This document shows, one piece after another, positions 1 through 7,969 of a DNA stretch of 64,000 nt. Numbering within the stretch: position 1 is the first letter of the stretch; every line of letters begins with the position of its first letter. The stretch is taken from positions 62,001 through 126,000 of the forward strand of contig NZ_JAJGZV010000011.1 of the NCBI RefSeq assembly GCF_020805785.1, given 5' to 3'. This stretch comes from Flavobacterium chungbukense (GTDB lineage: Bacteria; Bacteroidota; Bacteroidia; Flavobacteriales; Flavobacteriaceae). The position numbers were made by a program, and so were the translations under genes. Under the pieces are notes generated by a model. The model had not been told where the DNA came from, did no database searches, and saw nothing but the letters and a program-made list of their open reading frames with translations.

Positions 1-1
1 A

Positions 2-514
2 GCACAGTGGAAGGCTGGAGAAAATAGATCTTATTATAATGACGGTTCTCAGGCATTTAAAGTTAATCCTTTAAACACAGGAACTTCGGCTACAGCCTTT
101 GCAGCTTCTAATTTAGATATGAATACATATTATTTGTCTAATCCGACACTTGCCGTTACAACTGCGGCTTCAGATTTAAGATTAACTTCTTTTCCTAATA
201 ATCTGCCGCCTGAAGACGAGGCTGTTATGGTTAAAGTTGGAGCTTCAACAGATAAAGAGCGTGCCATCAATTTTATTCTTAATGAGTCTACCCGTGAGCT
301 TCTGGGAGAATGGCAGCGCTGGGAAACGCTTTCCCGTACTGGAATGCTTATCAAACGTGCTAAAGCATTCAATGCCGAGGCGGCACCTAATATTACAGCC
401 AATAAACACGAACTGCGTCCAATTCCGCAATCCTTTATTGACGGATTGTTAAATGACGATGGTTCAAATCTGTCCAGTGCACAAAAAGCGGCATGGCAGA
501 ATCCAGGATATTAG
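2..514 (+). CDS. SusD-like outer-membrane glycan-binding lipoprotein (C-terminal part)
   Basis: About 170 C-terminal residues are present; the frame is open to the left edge of the window, so the start and lipobox are missing. The tail has the usual RagB/SusD signature: an RELLGEWQRW segment, an RTGML segment, LRPIPQ, and the terminal QNPGY. In known Sus-type systems SusD is the surface lid that captures oligosaccharides for the SusC TonB-dependent pore, so a susC gene is expected just upstream. Its place before the RG-I enzymes suggests it binds pectin fragments; that substrate is inferred from context. A strong terminator follows 26 bases after the stop, so the enzymes downstream need their own promoter. 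Confidence 0.93.
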   Translation, partial: AQWKAGENRSYYNDGSQAFKVNPLNTGTSATAFAASNLDMNTYYLSNPTLAVTTAASDLRLTSFPNNLPPEDEAVMVKVGASTDKERAINFILNESTRELLGEWQRWETLSRTGMLIKRAKAFNAEAAPNITANKHELRPIPQSFIDGLLNDDGSNLSSAQKAAWQNPGY

Positions 515-540
515 TATATTTTATTTTTTTGAAGAAAGAA

Positions 541-568
541 ATCGTCTCATTTGAGACGATTTTTTTTC
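541..568 (+). terminator. Rho-independent terminator after the SusD-like gene
   Basis: A perfect 9-bp stem (541-549 with 552-560) has a 2-nt loop and is followed by a run of T residues to 568. It lies just after the SusD-like stop codon and separates it from the esterase gene. Confidence 0.9.
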
Positions 569-637
569 GATATCTATGCAGTAGGGTGATACCAGCAATA
601 ATAGACTTTTTTAATTTATAAGCCATATCGATCTGAT

Positions 638-667
638 GTATCCTGCAGACAGGGAACTACAGGATAC
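638..667. promoter_or_regulatory. Inverted-repeat operator candidate (GTATCCTG / CAGGATAC)
   Basis: GTATCCTGCA at 638-647 faces TACAGGATAC at 658-667, with 10 bases between. Nearly the same half-sites occur at 17939-17949 and 18005-18015, between the divergent genes of the same locus. The right half ends 55 bases before the ATG at 723 and 19 bases before a -7-like box at 687. The repeat is visible directly; a role as activator site is inferred. Confidence 0.6.
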
Positions 668-686
668 GGTTTGTAATTTAGTGTCA

Positions 687-694
687 TATCTTTA
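687..694 (+). promoter_or_regulatory. Possible -7 box (TATCTTTA) for the esterase operon
   Basis: TATCTTTA differs by one base from the flavobacterial TAnnTTTG consensus. It lies 19 nt after the GTATCCTG repeat, the same gap as at the 17882 promoter, and 28 nt before the start codon. No good -33 TTG was seen, which would fit an activator-dependent promoter. Confidence 0.4.
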
Positions 695-722
695 AGTTTT
701 TAGGACTAAAATTGTATAGCCA

Positions 723-2252
723 ATGATTTATTCGGTAAAATATTTTCTATTATCTATTTTTTTTGGAATTGGAGCAGCTTTAACAGCACAAGTAAAACTG
801 CCTTCTTTGGTAGGAGATAATATGGTTTTACAGCAACGTTCTAAAGTTAATTTATGGGGATGGGCTTCCCCTGACGAAAAAATTAATATTAAAGCAGGAT
901 GGCTGGAGAATGCAATAGAAGTTACAGCCGATTCTGACGGTATGTGGAAGACGACTGTTGAAACGCCAGAGGGAAGCGAAAGAACATATGAGATCAAAAT
1001 TGAAGCTTCAAATAAAATCATTCTGCAAAATATACTTATTGGAGAAGTCTGGGTTTGTTCCGGGCAATCTAATATGTATTTTCCTGTGGGAAAAGAAGAG
1101 GGAACTTGGAAAACCGGTGTCAAAAATTATGAAGAAGAAGTTCAGAAGGCCAATTTTCCATCCATCAGACTATTTAGCGTTCCCACCAGAGCTTCTCAAA
1201 AACCATTGGACGACCTGAGCGGAAACTGGAAAGAATGTTCGCCTGTTTCAATAAGGACATTTTCTGCAGTGGCTTATTTTTTTGGACGTGATCTGCATCA
1301 AAATTTGAAGGTCCCAATAGGATTAATTTCTTCCTCCTGGGGAGGAACTAAAGCTGAAGCCTGGACCTCACAGAAGGTTCTGGAAGAAAACCCTGATTTT
1401 TTGGAAATATTGGAAAACGATGCCAGAAATGAGAAGCTATTTCAAGACAAACTGGAAAAATATTACGCGGATTTGAAAGCGGAAAGAATTTCTGCCAATA
1501 ACGATTTAACCCAAACTACGCTCAAAAAGCCAAAAAAAGAAGAGAATAAAACTTCTTATGTGCTATACAATGCCATGCTGCATCCCTTAATCAATTATAC
1601 CATTAAAGGCGCGATCTGGTATCAGGGTGAGAGTAATGCTGAAAAAGCATTTTTATACAGAACTCTCTTTCCGGCTATGATAAAAAATTGGAGAAGCGAT
1701 TGGAAACAGGGAGATTTTCCATTTTATTTTGTTCAGATCACGCCGCACAAAGGCCAGAATCCTGATATAAGAGAAGCGCAGTTCCTGGTTTCAAAATCGA
1801 TCCCAAATACAGGAATGGCTGTGACTACGGATGTCGGAAATGAAACCAATATCCACCCTATAGACAAACAGACAGTTGGTTATCGATTAGCTTTACTGGC
1901 AAGATCTAAGACTTATAACGAAAAGAATCTGGTTTGTTCGGGACCGGTTTACAATCATATGAAAATCAAAAAGCAAAAGATTCAATTGTTTTTTGATGAA
2001 ACAGCAAATGGATTTAAAAAGACAGATAGTCTAAGAGAATTTGAAATTGCAGGAAGCGATCAGGTTTTTTATCCTGCCGATGCAAAAATTGAGGGAAAGA
2101 CCATTATCGTTTCTTCAACAAAAGTAAAAAGTCCGCAAGCTGTGCGTTTTGCGTGGAAAGCTGTTCCGAACCCCAATTTGTTTAATTCCGAAAACCTGCC
2201 TGCATCTCCTTTTAGGACTGATGACTGGGAGATTGGAGTTCAGAAAAAATAG
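723..2252 (+). CDS. SASA-domain carbohydrate acetylesterase
   Basis: A secreted esterase of the sialate O-acetylesterase (SASA) superfamily, likely removing O-acetyl groups from pectic sugars in the periplasm. Residues 1-22 form a signal peptide. The GQSNM block gives the nucleophile Ser116. A WGGTKAEAW segment (about 206-214) and WYQGESN (299-305) are conserved family blocks, and Asp370 with His378 in the NIHP segment can complete the catalytic site. The N-terminal ~100 residues look like the usual small beta domain. It leads the first enzyme run, behind its own operator-like repeat and 42 nt before the next gene. The acetylated substrate (galacturonate in RG-I) is inferred from the CE12, PL11 and GH28 neighbours; the name sialate esterase should not be taken literally. 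Confidence 0.85.
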   Translation: MIYSVKYFLLSIFFGIGAALTAQVKLPSLVGDNMVLQQRSKVNLWGWASPDEKINIKAGWLENAIEVTADSDGMWKTTVETPEGSERTYEIKIEASNKIILQNILIGEVWVCSGQSNMYFPVGKEEGTWKTGVKNYEEEVQKANFPSIRLFSVPTRASQKPLDDLSGNWKECSPVSIRTFSAVAYFFGRDLHQNLKVPIGLISSSWGGTKAEAWTSQKVLEENPDFLEILENDARNEKLFQDKLEKYYADLKAERISANNDLTQTTLKKPKKEENKTSYVLYNAMLHPLINYTIKGAIWYQGESNAEKAFLYRTLFPAMIKNWRSDWKQGDFPFYFVQITPHKGQNPDIREAQFLVSKSIPNTGMAVTTDVGNETNIHPIDKQTVGYRLALLARSKTYNEKNLVCSGPVYNHMKIKKQKIQLFFDETANGFKKTDSLREFEIAGSDQVFYPADAKIEGKTIIVSSTKVKSPQAVRFAWKAVPNPNLFNSENLPASPFRTDDWEIGVQKK

Positions 2253-2294
2253 ATTTTAAGATTTAGTAATTATTGTAATAAACCATTTAGCTCG

Positions 2295-3314
2295 ATGTTA
2301 AAAATAAACTTAAAAGATTTTTTGCAACTCTTTTTTCTCTTATGCTGCTTTTCAATTATGGCTCAGAATAAGAATGGGAAAGAAAATAAACATACAGCGC
2401 CAAAGCCATTGTATCGTGATCCTGTTTACGATGGTGCTGCAGATCCTGTGATAATCTGGAACAAAAAAGAAAAGCTATGGTATATGTTCTATACCAACAG
2501 AAGAGCTAACGATTCTGACGCTAAGGGAATAACATGGGTGCACGGCACTAAAATCGGAATTGCAGTATCAAAAGACGGCGCTGAGTGGACCTACAAAGAC
2601 ACTTGCAGTATCAATTATAAACTTAAAGATATTACGTATTGGGCTCCAGAGGTAATTGAATACCAAAATAAATACCATATGTATCTTACGGTTGTACCCG
2701 GAATATTTAATGATTGGTATCATCCGCGTTCGATAATTCATCTGACCAGCAGCAATCTGATGGATTGGAAATTTGAATCAGAACTAAAACTGGCCTCCGA
2801 TCGATGCATTGATGCTTCGGTGTTTAGGCTTCCAAATGGAACATGGAGAATGTTTTACAATAATGAAAATGATGGAAAGTCAATATATTATGCAGACAGT
2901 AATGATTTGTACAACTGGAATGACAGTGGCACAAAAGTTATAAAAGACCGCGGCGAAGGGCCAAAAGTTTTTGTATGGAAAGAAAAAAACTGGATGATTA
3001 CTGATTCGTGGAGAGGACTAAGCGTGTATTCTTCGGAAGATTTTCTAAACTGGAACCACCAGGAGAAAAACATACTGCAGCTTCCCGGAAAAGGCCAGGA
3101 TGATAAAGTGATCGGAGGTCATGCAGATGTGGTGGTGAATGGCGCAAAAGCGTATGTATTTTATTTCACTCATCCAGGGAGGACTCCAGAAAACAAAGGG
3201 GTTGACAATTATGAAACCAAAAGAAGCTCTATACAGGTGGCAGAGCTTGAATATACCAACGGAGAAATCAGCTGCAATCGTGACAAATTAGTCCAGATCA
3301 AATTAAAACAATAG
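2295..3314 (+). CDS. GH43/GH117-like five-bladed beta-propeller glycosidase
   Basis: Secreted (signal peptide about 1-23) and made of five beta-propeller-type repeats with recurrent Trp/Tyr-rich strands. GAADPVI (47-53) matches the clan's early catalytic Asp segment, YWAPEV (115-120) is the common GH43 blade-2 motif, DASVF (about 173) follows, RGEGPKVF carries a likely acid Glu211, and GGHADVV carries His266, typical of clan members that bind a cation at the centre. The linkage cannot be read from sequence; GH43 and GH117 relatives act on arabino-, galacto- or anhydrogalactosides. It sits 42 nt after the esterase and only 3 nt before rhaM, so it is translated in the same operon. A pectin side-chain or terminal-sugar role is an inference. 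Confidence 0.7.
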   Translation: MLKINLKDFLQLFFLLCCFSIMAQNKNGKENKHTAPKPLYRDPVYDGAADPVIIWNKKEKLWYMFYTNRRANDSDAKGITWVHGTKIGIAVSKDGAEWTYKDTCSINYKLKDITYWAPEVIEYQNKYHMYLTVVPGIFNDWYHPRSIIHLTSSNLMDWKFESELKLASDRCIDASVFRLPNGTWRMFYNNENDGKSIYYADSNDLYNWNDSGTKVIKDRGEGPKVFVWKEKNWMITDSWRGLSVYSSEDFLNWNHQEKNILQLPGKGQDDKVIGGHADVVVNGAKAYVFYFTHPGRTPENKGVDNYETKRSSIQVAELEYTNGEISCNRDKLVQIKLKQ

Positions 3315-3317
3315 AAA

Positions 3318-3647
3318 ATGGAAAATAAAAGGACCATTCGCAATGCTTTCAAAATGAAATTAAAACCGGGTTTTGAAGCAGAATATAAAAAAAGGCATGA
3401 TGAAATTTGGCCGGAACTGCAGCGTCTGCTGTCTGAGACAGGCATACAGGATTACAGTATTTTTTTAGATGAAGAAACACTGATTTTATTTGCAGTTCAG
3501 AAAATCAGTCCTGATTTTGATCAAAGACGTCTGCCCAGCCATCCTTTAGTGAAAAAATGGTGGGCTTACATGGCAGACATAATGGATACCAATCCGGATC
3601 ATTCGCCGATTGCTATTCCGTTAAAAGAGGTTTTTCATTTAGAATAA
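3318..3647 (+). CDS. rhaM: L-rhamnose mutarotase
   Basis: A short cytoplasmic enzyme (109 residues, normal for the family) that interconverts the alpha and beta anomers of L-rhamnose, so that rhamnose freed from the RG-I backbone can enter isomerase metabolism. Family features visible are the KPGFEAEY segment, the KRHDEIWPEL block with the presumed catalytic His27, a following Tyr46, and the paired tryptophans WW at 81-82 that line the pocket. There is no signal peptide, unlike its neighbours. Its start codon lies 3 nt after the preceding stop. It is the clearest pointer in the operon to a rhamnose-containing polysaccharide. Confidence 0.93.
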   Translation: MENKRTIRNAFKMKLKPGFEAEYKKRHDEIWPELQRLLSETGIQDYSIFLDEETLILFAVQKISPDFDQRRLPSHPLVKKWWAYMADIMDTNPDHSPIAIPLKEVFHLE

Positions 3648-3676
3648 AAAAAAGTATTTTTTAATTTCTTCGCTTT

Positions 3677-3717
3677 CAATAACAATAGACCGTTTTGGGA
3701 AACCAAATTTGTTATTG
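3677..3717. repeat. Intra-operon inverted repeat before the GH105 gene
   Basis: CAATAACAA (3677-3685) and TTGTTATTG (3709-3717) are perfectly complementary with 23 bases between, in the 110-nt gap between rhaM and the GH105 gene. It could be an mRNA-stabilising hairpin or a weak regulatory site; no T-run follows, so it is not a normal terminator. Confidence 0.4.
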
Positions 3718-3757
3718 CAACGTTAAGCTCACTCTTACTAACCAAAAACTACTAACT

Positions 3758-5092
3758 ATGAACTATTCACCAATAAAAATTCTAACCTTAACTGCATTTG
3801 GTTTTTTTGCTTCCGCCACTGCGCAGACAAATGATGTAACCACGCCGCTGCACGCCATGCAGCCGGATTACATAACTCCATATGCTGTTCCTGACAAAAG
3901 CAATATTGAGGCCGTTTTAAATCGGGTATATAATTTCCTTGAAGAAAATACCGCTTCAAAAGTTCTCAGGGCAAGTGATAACTTAGAAGTAAAAGATTTC
4001 AGAAAAGCCCAAGGTAGACTTGTTTTTTCTCCAGGCTCTTTCAGGCTTACAAGCTATGAATGGGGTGTTACTTATGCCGGAATGCTTTTGGCGGCGGAGG
4101 CAACAGGAAAAAAAGAATATGCAGATTATGCCAATAAGCGGATTAAACTAATAGCAGACCTTGCTGAAAATTTTAAAAGCGAAAATGTAAGCGATTCACC
4201 TATCCGCACTGTTTTGCAACCCCATGCATTAGACGACGCCGGAGCACTATGCGCTGCTTTTATCAAAGCAAAAAAAGCAGGGCTGAATGCTAATGTTGAC
4301 CCTGTTATCAATAACTTCATTAAATACATAAGCGAAAAAGAACACCGTTTAAAAGATGGAACTCTGGCTAGAAACAGGCCGCAGAATAATACGCTTTGGC
4401 TGGACGATATGTTTATGAGTGTTCCGGCATTGGCACAGATGGGCAGTTACACGGGAGATAAAAAATATTTTGATGATGCTGTAAAACAGGTCAATCAGTT
4501 TTCAGAAAGAATGTTTAACAGCCAGAAGGGAATTTATATGCACGGCTGGGTAGAGTCAATGCAGATGCATCCTGAGTTTCATTGGGCAAGGGCAAATGGC
4601 TGGGCGGTTATGACTATGATAGAATTATTGGAAGTGCTTCCAAAAGACCACCCAGGTTATCCTCAGGTTCTAGCGCAGCTTCAAAAGCATATCACTGGGC
4701 TAATGCAATATCAGGATGGAACAGGTTTCTGGCATCAATTGCTGGATCGAAACGACACCTACCTTGAAACTTCGGCAACAGCTATTTATACGTATTCTAT
4801 TGCAAGGGCAATCAACCGAGGATATGTGGATAAATTGGCTTATGCGCCGGCAGTTTTATTGGCATGGAATGCAGTAGCTTCCAAAGTAAATGAAAAAGGT
4901 CAGGTAGAAGGAACTTGTGTGGGAACCGGAATGGCGTTTGACCCTGCTTTTTATTACTATCGTCCTATAAATTTATATGCTGCTCACGGTTACGGGCCAG
5001 TTTTATTGGCCGGGGCTGAAATATTAACGCTTTTGAAAAATAACCAGTTTGAAATGAATGACAGTTCTATTCAGCTTCAAATTAAGGGATAG
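3758..5092 (+). CDS. GH105 unsaturated rhamnogalacturonyl hydrolase
   Basis: Cleaves the terminal 4,5-unsaturated galacturonic acid from the oligosaccharides made by RG lyases such as the PL11 in this locus. The frame is open from 3695, but the ATG at 3758 is preferred because it begins a clean signal peptide (MNYSPIKILT to about residue 22, ending ATAQ). The (alpha/alpha)6 fold motifs are present: LDDAGA near 158-163, NTLWLDDMFMS (211 on) with the presumed catalytic Asp216/217, HWARANGWA, and C-terminal AAHGYGPVLLA. The length (444 residues) is normal. It is relatively similar to YteR/YesR-type enzymes rather than to GH88, which fits an RG-I substrate. Confidence 0.9.
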   Translation: MNYSPIKILTLTAFGFFASATAQTNDVTTPLHAMQPDYITPYAVPDKSNIEAVLNRVYNFLEENTASKVLRASDNLEVKDFRKAQGRLVFSPGSFRLTSYEWGVTYAGMLLAAEATGKKEYADYANKRIKLIADLAENFKSENVSDSPIRTVLQPHALDDAGALCAAFIKAKKAGLNANVDPVINNFIKYISEKEHRLKDGTLARNRPQNNTLWLDDMFMSVPALAQMGSYTGDKKYFDDAVKQVNQFSERMFNSQKGIYMHGWVESMQMHPEFHWARANGWAVMTMIELLEVLPKDHPGYPQVLAQLQKHITGLMQYQDGTGFWHQLLDRNDTYLETSATAIYTYSIARAINRGYVDKLAYAPAVLLAWNAVASKVNEKGQVEGTCVGTGMAFDPAFYYYRPINLYAAHGYGPVLLAGAEILTLLKNNQFEMNDSSIQLQIKG

Positions 5093-5148
5093 TCGTTTTA
5101 GTATAGCTTACTACAATATTTTATAAATAAGAAATCAAAAATAGACAG

Positions 5149-6489
5149 ATGAAATTAAAATTAGCATTAATTATATGTTTCCTGTTTTTGAAGGTAACGG
5201 TTTTCAGCCAGATTGGGAAAGGTTTTCCTTCTGAGAAAAAAATCATTAAAGATCCGGTTACTGGTGTTGATTTGATTTTTTTAACGACCAAATCAGCAGG
5301 CGATTCCAAGACATATCCTACCCATCCACAGTGGACAGCAGACGGCGAATGGCTTATTTTTAGGACTAAAAGAGCCAATGGCGATGCAGTTGCAGTACAT
5401 GAAAAATCGGGTGTAATGGTCCAAGTGACCGAAGGAGGCTACAGCGGTACTTTGTGTATGGCACAAAAGTCGATGAAATTGTATTTTATGCGTAAGGGAA
5501 ATGAAAATACAATGAAGATTATGGAAGTAAACCTGGAAGCGGTTTTTACTGACAGTCAATTTGGAAAAATGAAACCTATTGCTGCTTACGAACGTGTTTG
5601 CGGCATAACGCCATCAGAGATGGGGGCTTCTGGGGACATGGCTTTAGATGCCAATGAAGATCGTGTGTATTTTAGGATTGGAAGAGAAGAAGCCGCAAAA
5701 CATTTAGATCCAAATGTGAAAATTGAAAAAAGCTACGGGCCTAGAAATATGGGTGCGGGTCCTGGAGGAATTGGCAGCATGAATATAAAGACTGGGGAGT
5801 TGAAGCATGTAGTTTCAGTACCGTTTCAAGTGGGGCATATTCAATCGAATATTTGGAATCCCGGAGAACTTGTTTTCTGCTGGGAAACTGGCGGTAAATC
5901 GCCTCAGCGCACGTGGACAGTTATGGCAGATGGGACGGGCTTAAGACCGTTATATCCTGAATCTGATTATGAATGGGTAACACATGAAGCGGTAATTTCC
6001 AAAGATGAGGTTGCACTGGCTATTATGGGACACCGAAAAATTGATATTCAAAAAGAAAATCTGGTGGAAGTTACTGAAAGTACGGAAATCAGAAATACAC
6101 AGAATCCCGGACAGGAAAGTAATTGGGGAAATTCTGGAACCCGCGAAAAACCGACAGGTTTAGCTATTGTAAATTTAAGAACCCGCGAAATGATTATTGC
6201 CGGACAAACCAAAAGCGGCAGTGGATTATGGCATGTACACGGTTCTGCTGACGGAAGATGGGCTGTAGGGGATGATTTCTCCAGAAGTTTATATCTGATC
6301 GATCGTAAAACCAATGAAATGATAATGCTGACGACAGGACATAAACAAACCGCAGCAGATCATGTGCATCCGACTTTTAACAGAGATGGAACTAAAATTC
6401 AGATCCAGTCGGCGATGCTTTCTGAGGATAACAGGACGTTAAATATCTGTATTGTAAATGTGCCTAAAGACTGGTTAAATAGGAAGTAG
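5149..6489 (+). CDS. PL22-like oligogalacturonide/uronate lyase (beta-propeller)
   Basis: A secreted (signal peptide 1-20) seven-bladed, TolB-like propeller resembling oligogalacturonate lyase, which splits short uronides by beta-elimination. Blade motifs such as HPQWTADGEWLIF recur. The histidines that hold Mn2+ in PL22 have plausible counterparts: His230 (VGHIQSN), His279 (VTHEAV), His362/364 (WHVHG) and His405/407 (DHVHPTF); the order and the WTVMADGTGL stretch match PL22. Known PL22 enzymes are mostly cytoplasmic, so export here is a difference. In this setting the likely substrate is RG-I or homogalacturonan oligosaccharides. It stands 56 nt after GH105 and 57 nt before a GH43 gene. Confidence 0.75.
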   Translation: MKLKLALIICFLFLKVTVFSQIGKGFPSEKKIIKDPVTGVDLIFLTTKSAGDSKTYPTHPQWTADGEWLIFRTKRANGDAVAVHEKSGVMVQVTEGGYSGTLCMAQKSMKLYFMRKGNENTMKIMEVNLEAVFTDSQFGKMKPIAAYERVCGITPSEMGASGDMALDANEDRVYFRIGREEAAKHLDPNVKIEKSYGPRNMGAGPGGIGSMNIKTGELKHVVSVPFQVGHIQSNIWNPGELVFCWETGGKSPQRTWTVMADGTGLRPLYPESDYEWVTHEAVISKDEVALAIMGHRKIDIQKENLVEVTESTEIRNTQNPGQESNWGNSGTREKPTGLAIVNLRTREMIIAGQTKSGSGLWHVHGSADGRWAVGDDFSRSLYLIDRKTNEMIMLTTGHKQTAADHVHPTFNRDGTKIQIQSAMLSEDNRTLNICIVNVPKDWLNRK

Positions 6490-6546
6490 CTTTATAAAAA
6501 AACAAATTTTAAATCCCAAATTCCAATTAAAACAAAAATATAAACA

Positions 6547-7950
6547 ATGAAAAAAGTAGTATTCTGGATTGTTTTCTTTGCTAATATTATAATCTCTTCT
6601 GCTCAAAAAACGGGCAGGATGGATGCTGTGTATTCCGGAATACCATGGTTTGATCAGAACGGAAATATCGTAAGTGCGCATGGAGCTTGTATTATAAAAG
6701 AAAAAGAGAAGTTTTATCTTTTTGGAGAAGCTCATAAGGATGACAGCAATGCATTTGCAGGATTTAATTGTTATTCATCTGAAGATCTTTACAATTGGAA
6801 ATTTGAACGTCAGGCACTTCCCGTTCAGGAATCTGGAAAACTGGGACCAAATCGCGTCGGAGAGAGAGTTAAAATAATGAAATGTCCAAAAACAGATGAG
6901 TTTATAATGTACATGCATGCCGATTCTTTAACGTATAAAGACCAGTTTACCGGTTATGCCGTTTCAAAGAATGTAGAAGGCCCGTACACATTTAAAGGAC
7001 CGCTTCTGTTTGAAGGAAAACCTGTAAAAAAATGGGATATGGGAACATTTCAGGATGATGACGGATCTGGATATATTCTAATACATGGAGGTGAGATCTA
7101 TAGATTGAGTGACGACTATAAATCCATAGCAGAAAAAGTAAATGAAAATATTACAACTGGTTTCGAATCGCCAACGATGCTTAAAAAAGACAATCTGTAT
7201 TATTTTATTGGTTCACATCTAACCAGTTGGGAACGAAATGACAATTATTATTACACCTCAAACTCAATCAAAGGGCCATGGGAAGCCCGTGGTTTAATTG
7301 CTCCTGAAGGAACACTGACATGGAATTCCCAGTCAACATTTGTATTGCCTGTTAAGGGAACAAAAACAACAACTTACATATTTATGGGCGATCGCTGGTC
7401 TTTTCCCAAACAGGCTTCGTCGGCAACTTATGTATGGCAGCCCCTTACTATTTCGGGGACATCTTTAAAAATTCCAGAGTATCAGCAAAGCTGGCAGATT
7501 GACATACCAAGCGGAATTGTTTCTGTAATGGTAAAATCAGATAATATTTTAAAAAATACTGATTCAAGAATTAAGTATTCCGGCGATTGGAAACAGGAGC
7601 AAATAGGGAATAGGCTTTCAGAAAGCAGGTCAAATGATAAAAACGCCTCATTTTCGATAGAGTTTAAAGGGCAGCAGATTGGTTTTTCGAGTTTTACCGG
7701 CATTGAAAATGGGTATGCGAGAATCGTTGTTACAGATAAAAAGGGAAAAACAGTTAACGCTGCAACGGTGGATATGTACAGTAAAAGTCCAATGGAAACA
7801 ATGGTCTACAAATCTCCAGTTTTAAAAAAAGACACCTATGTGTTATCAGTTTACGGAACTGGAGAAAGACCAAACTGGTCAGATAAAAGAAAGTCAAATT
7901 ACGGCAGTACAGGGAATTATATTTCTGTAACCCAAATTTCAATTAGATAA
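6547..7950 (+). CDS. GH43 exo-beta-galactosidase-like protein with C-terminal beta domain
   Basis: Signal peptide about 1-20, then a five-bladed GH43 propeller (about 25-320) with HGACII, FYLFGE, GERVKI, KWDMGTFQDDDG and FESPTM blocks, and a C-terminal beta-sandwich (about 340-467) that could bind sugar. The HGA-CII and FGE pattern is typical of the galactan 1,3-beta-galactosidase branch, where the usual catalytic base Asp is replaced; the base is likewise not obvious here. Together with the GH115 gene downstream this suggests attack on arabinogalactan-type side chains of RG-I. The exact linkage is uncertain. The gene is 19 nt before the GH28 gene. Confidence 0.78.
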   Translation: MKKVVFWIVFFANIIISSAQKTGRMDAVYSGIPWFDQNGNIVSAHGACIIKEKEKFYLFGEAHKDDSNAFAGFNCYSSEDLYNWKFERQALPVQESGKLGPNRVGERVKIMKCPKTDEFIMYMHADSLTYKDQFTGYAVSKNVEGPYTFKGPLLFEGKPVKKWDMGTFQDDDGSGYILIHGGEIYRLSDDYKSIAEKVNENITTGFESPTMLKKDNLYYFIGSHLTSWERNDNYYYTSNSIKGPWEARGLIAPEGTLTWNSQSTFVLPVKGTKTTTYIFMGDRWSFPKQASSATYVWQPLTISGTSLKIPEYQQSWQIDIPSGIVSVMVKSDNILKNTDSRIKYSGDWKQEQIGNRLSESRSNDKNASFSIEFKGQQIGFSSFTGIENGYARIVVTDKKGKTVNAATVDMYSKSPMETMVYKSPVLKKDTYVLSVYGTGERPNWSDKRKSNYGSTGNYISVTQISIR

Positions 7951-7969
7951 TAAAAAAAAATAGGACACA

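Noticed and set aside
728..1123. A 131-codon minus-strand frame within the SASA esterase gene
   Set aside because: It mirrors the esterase codons including the GQSNM region; no promoter or independent motif.
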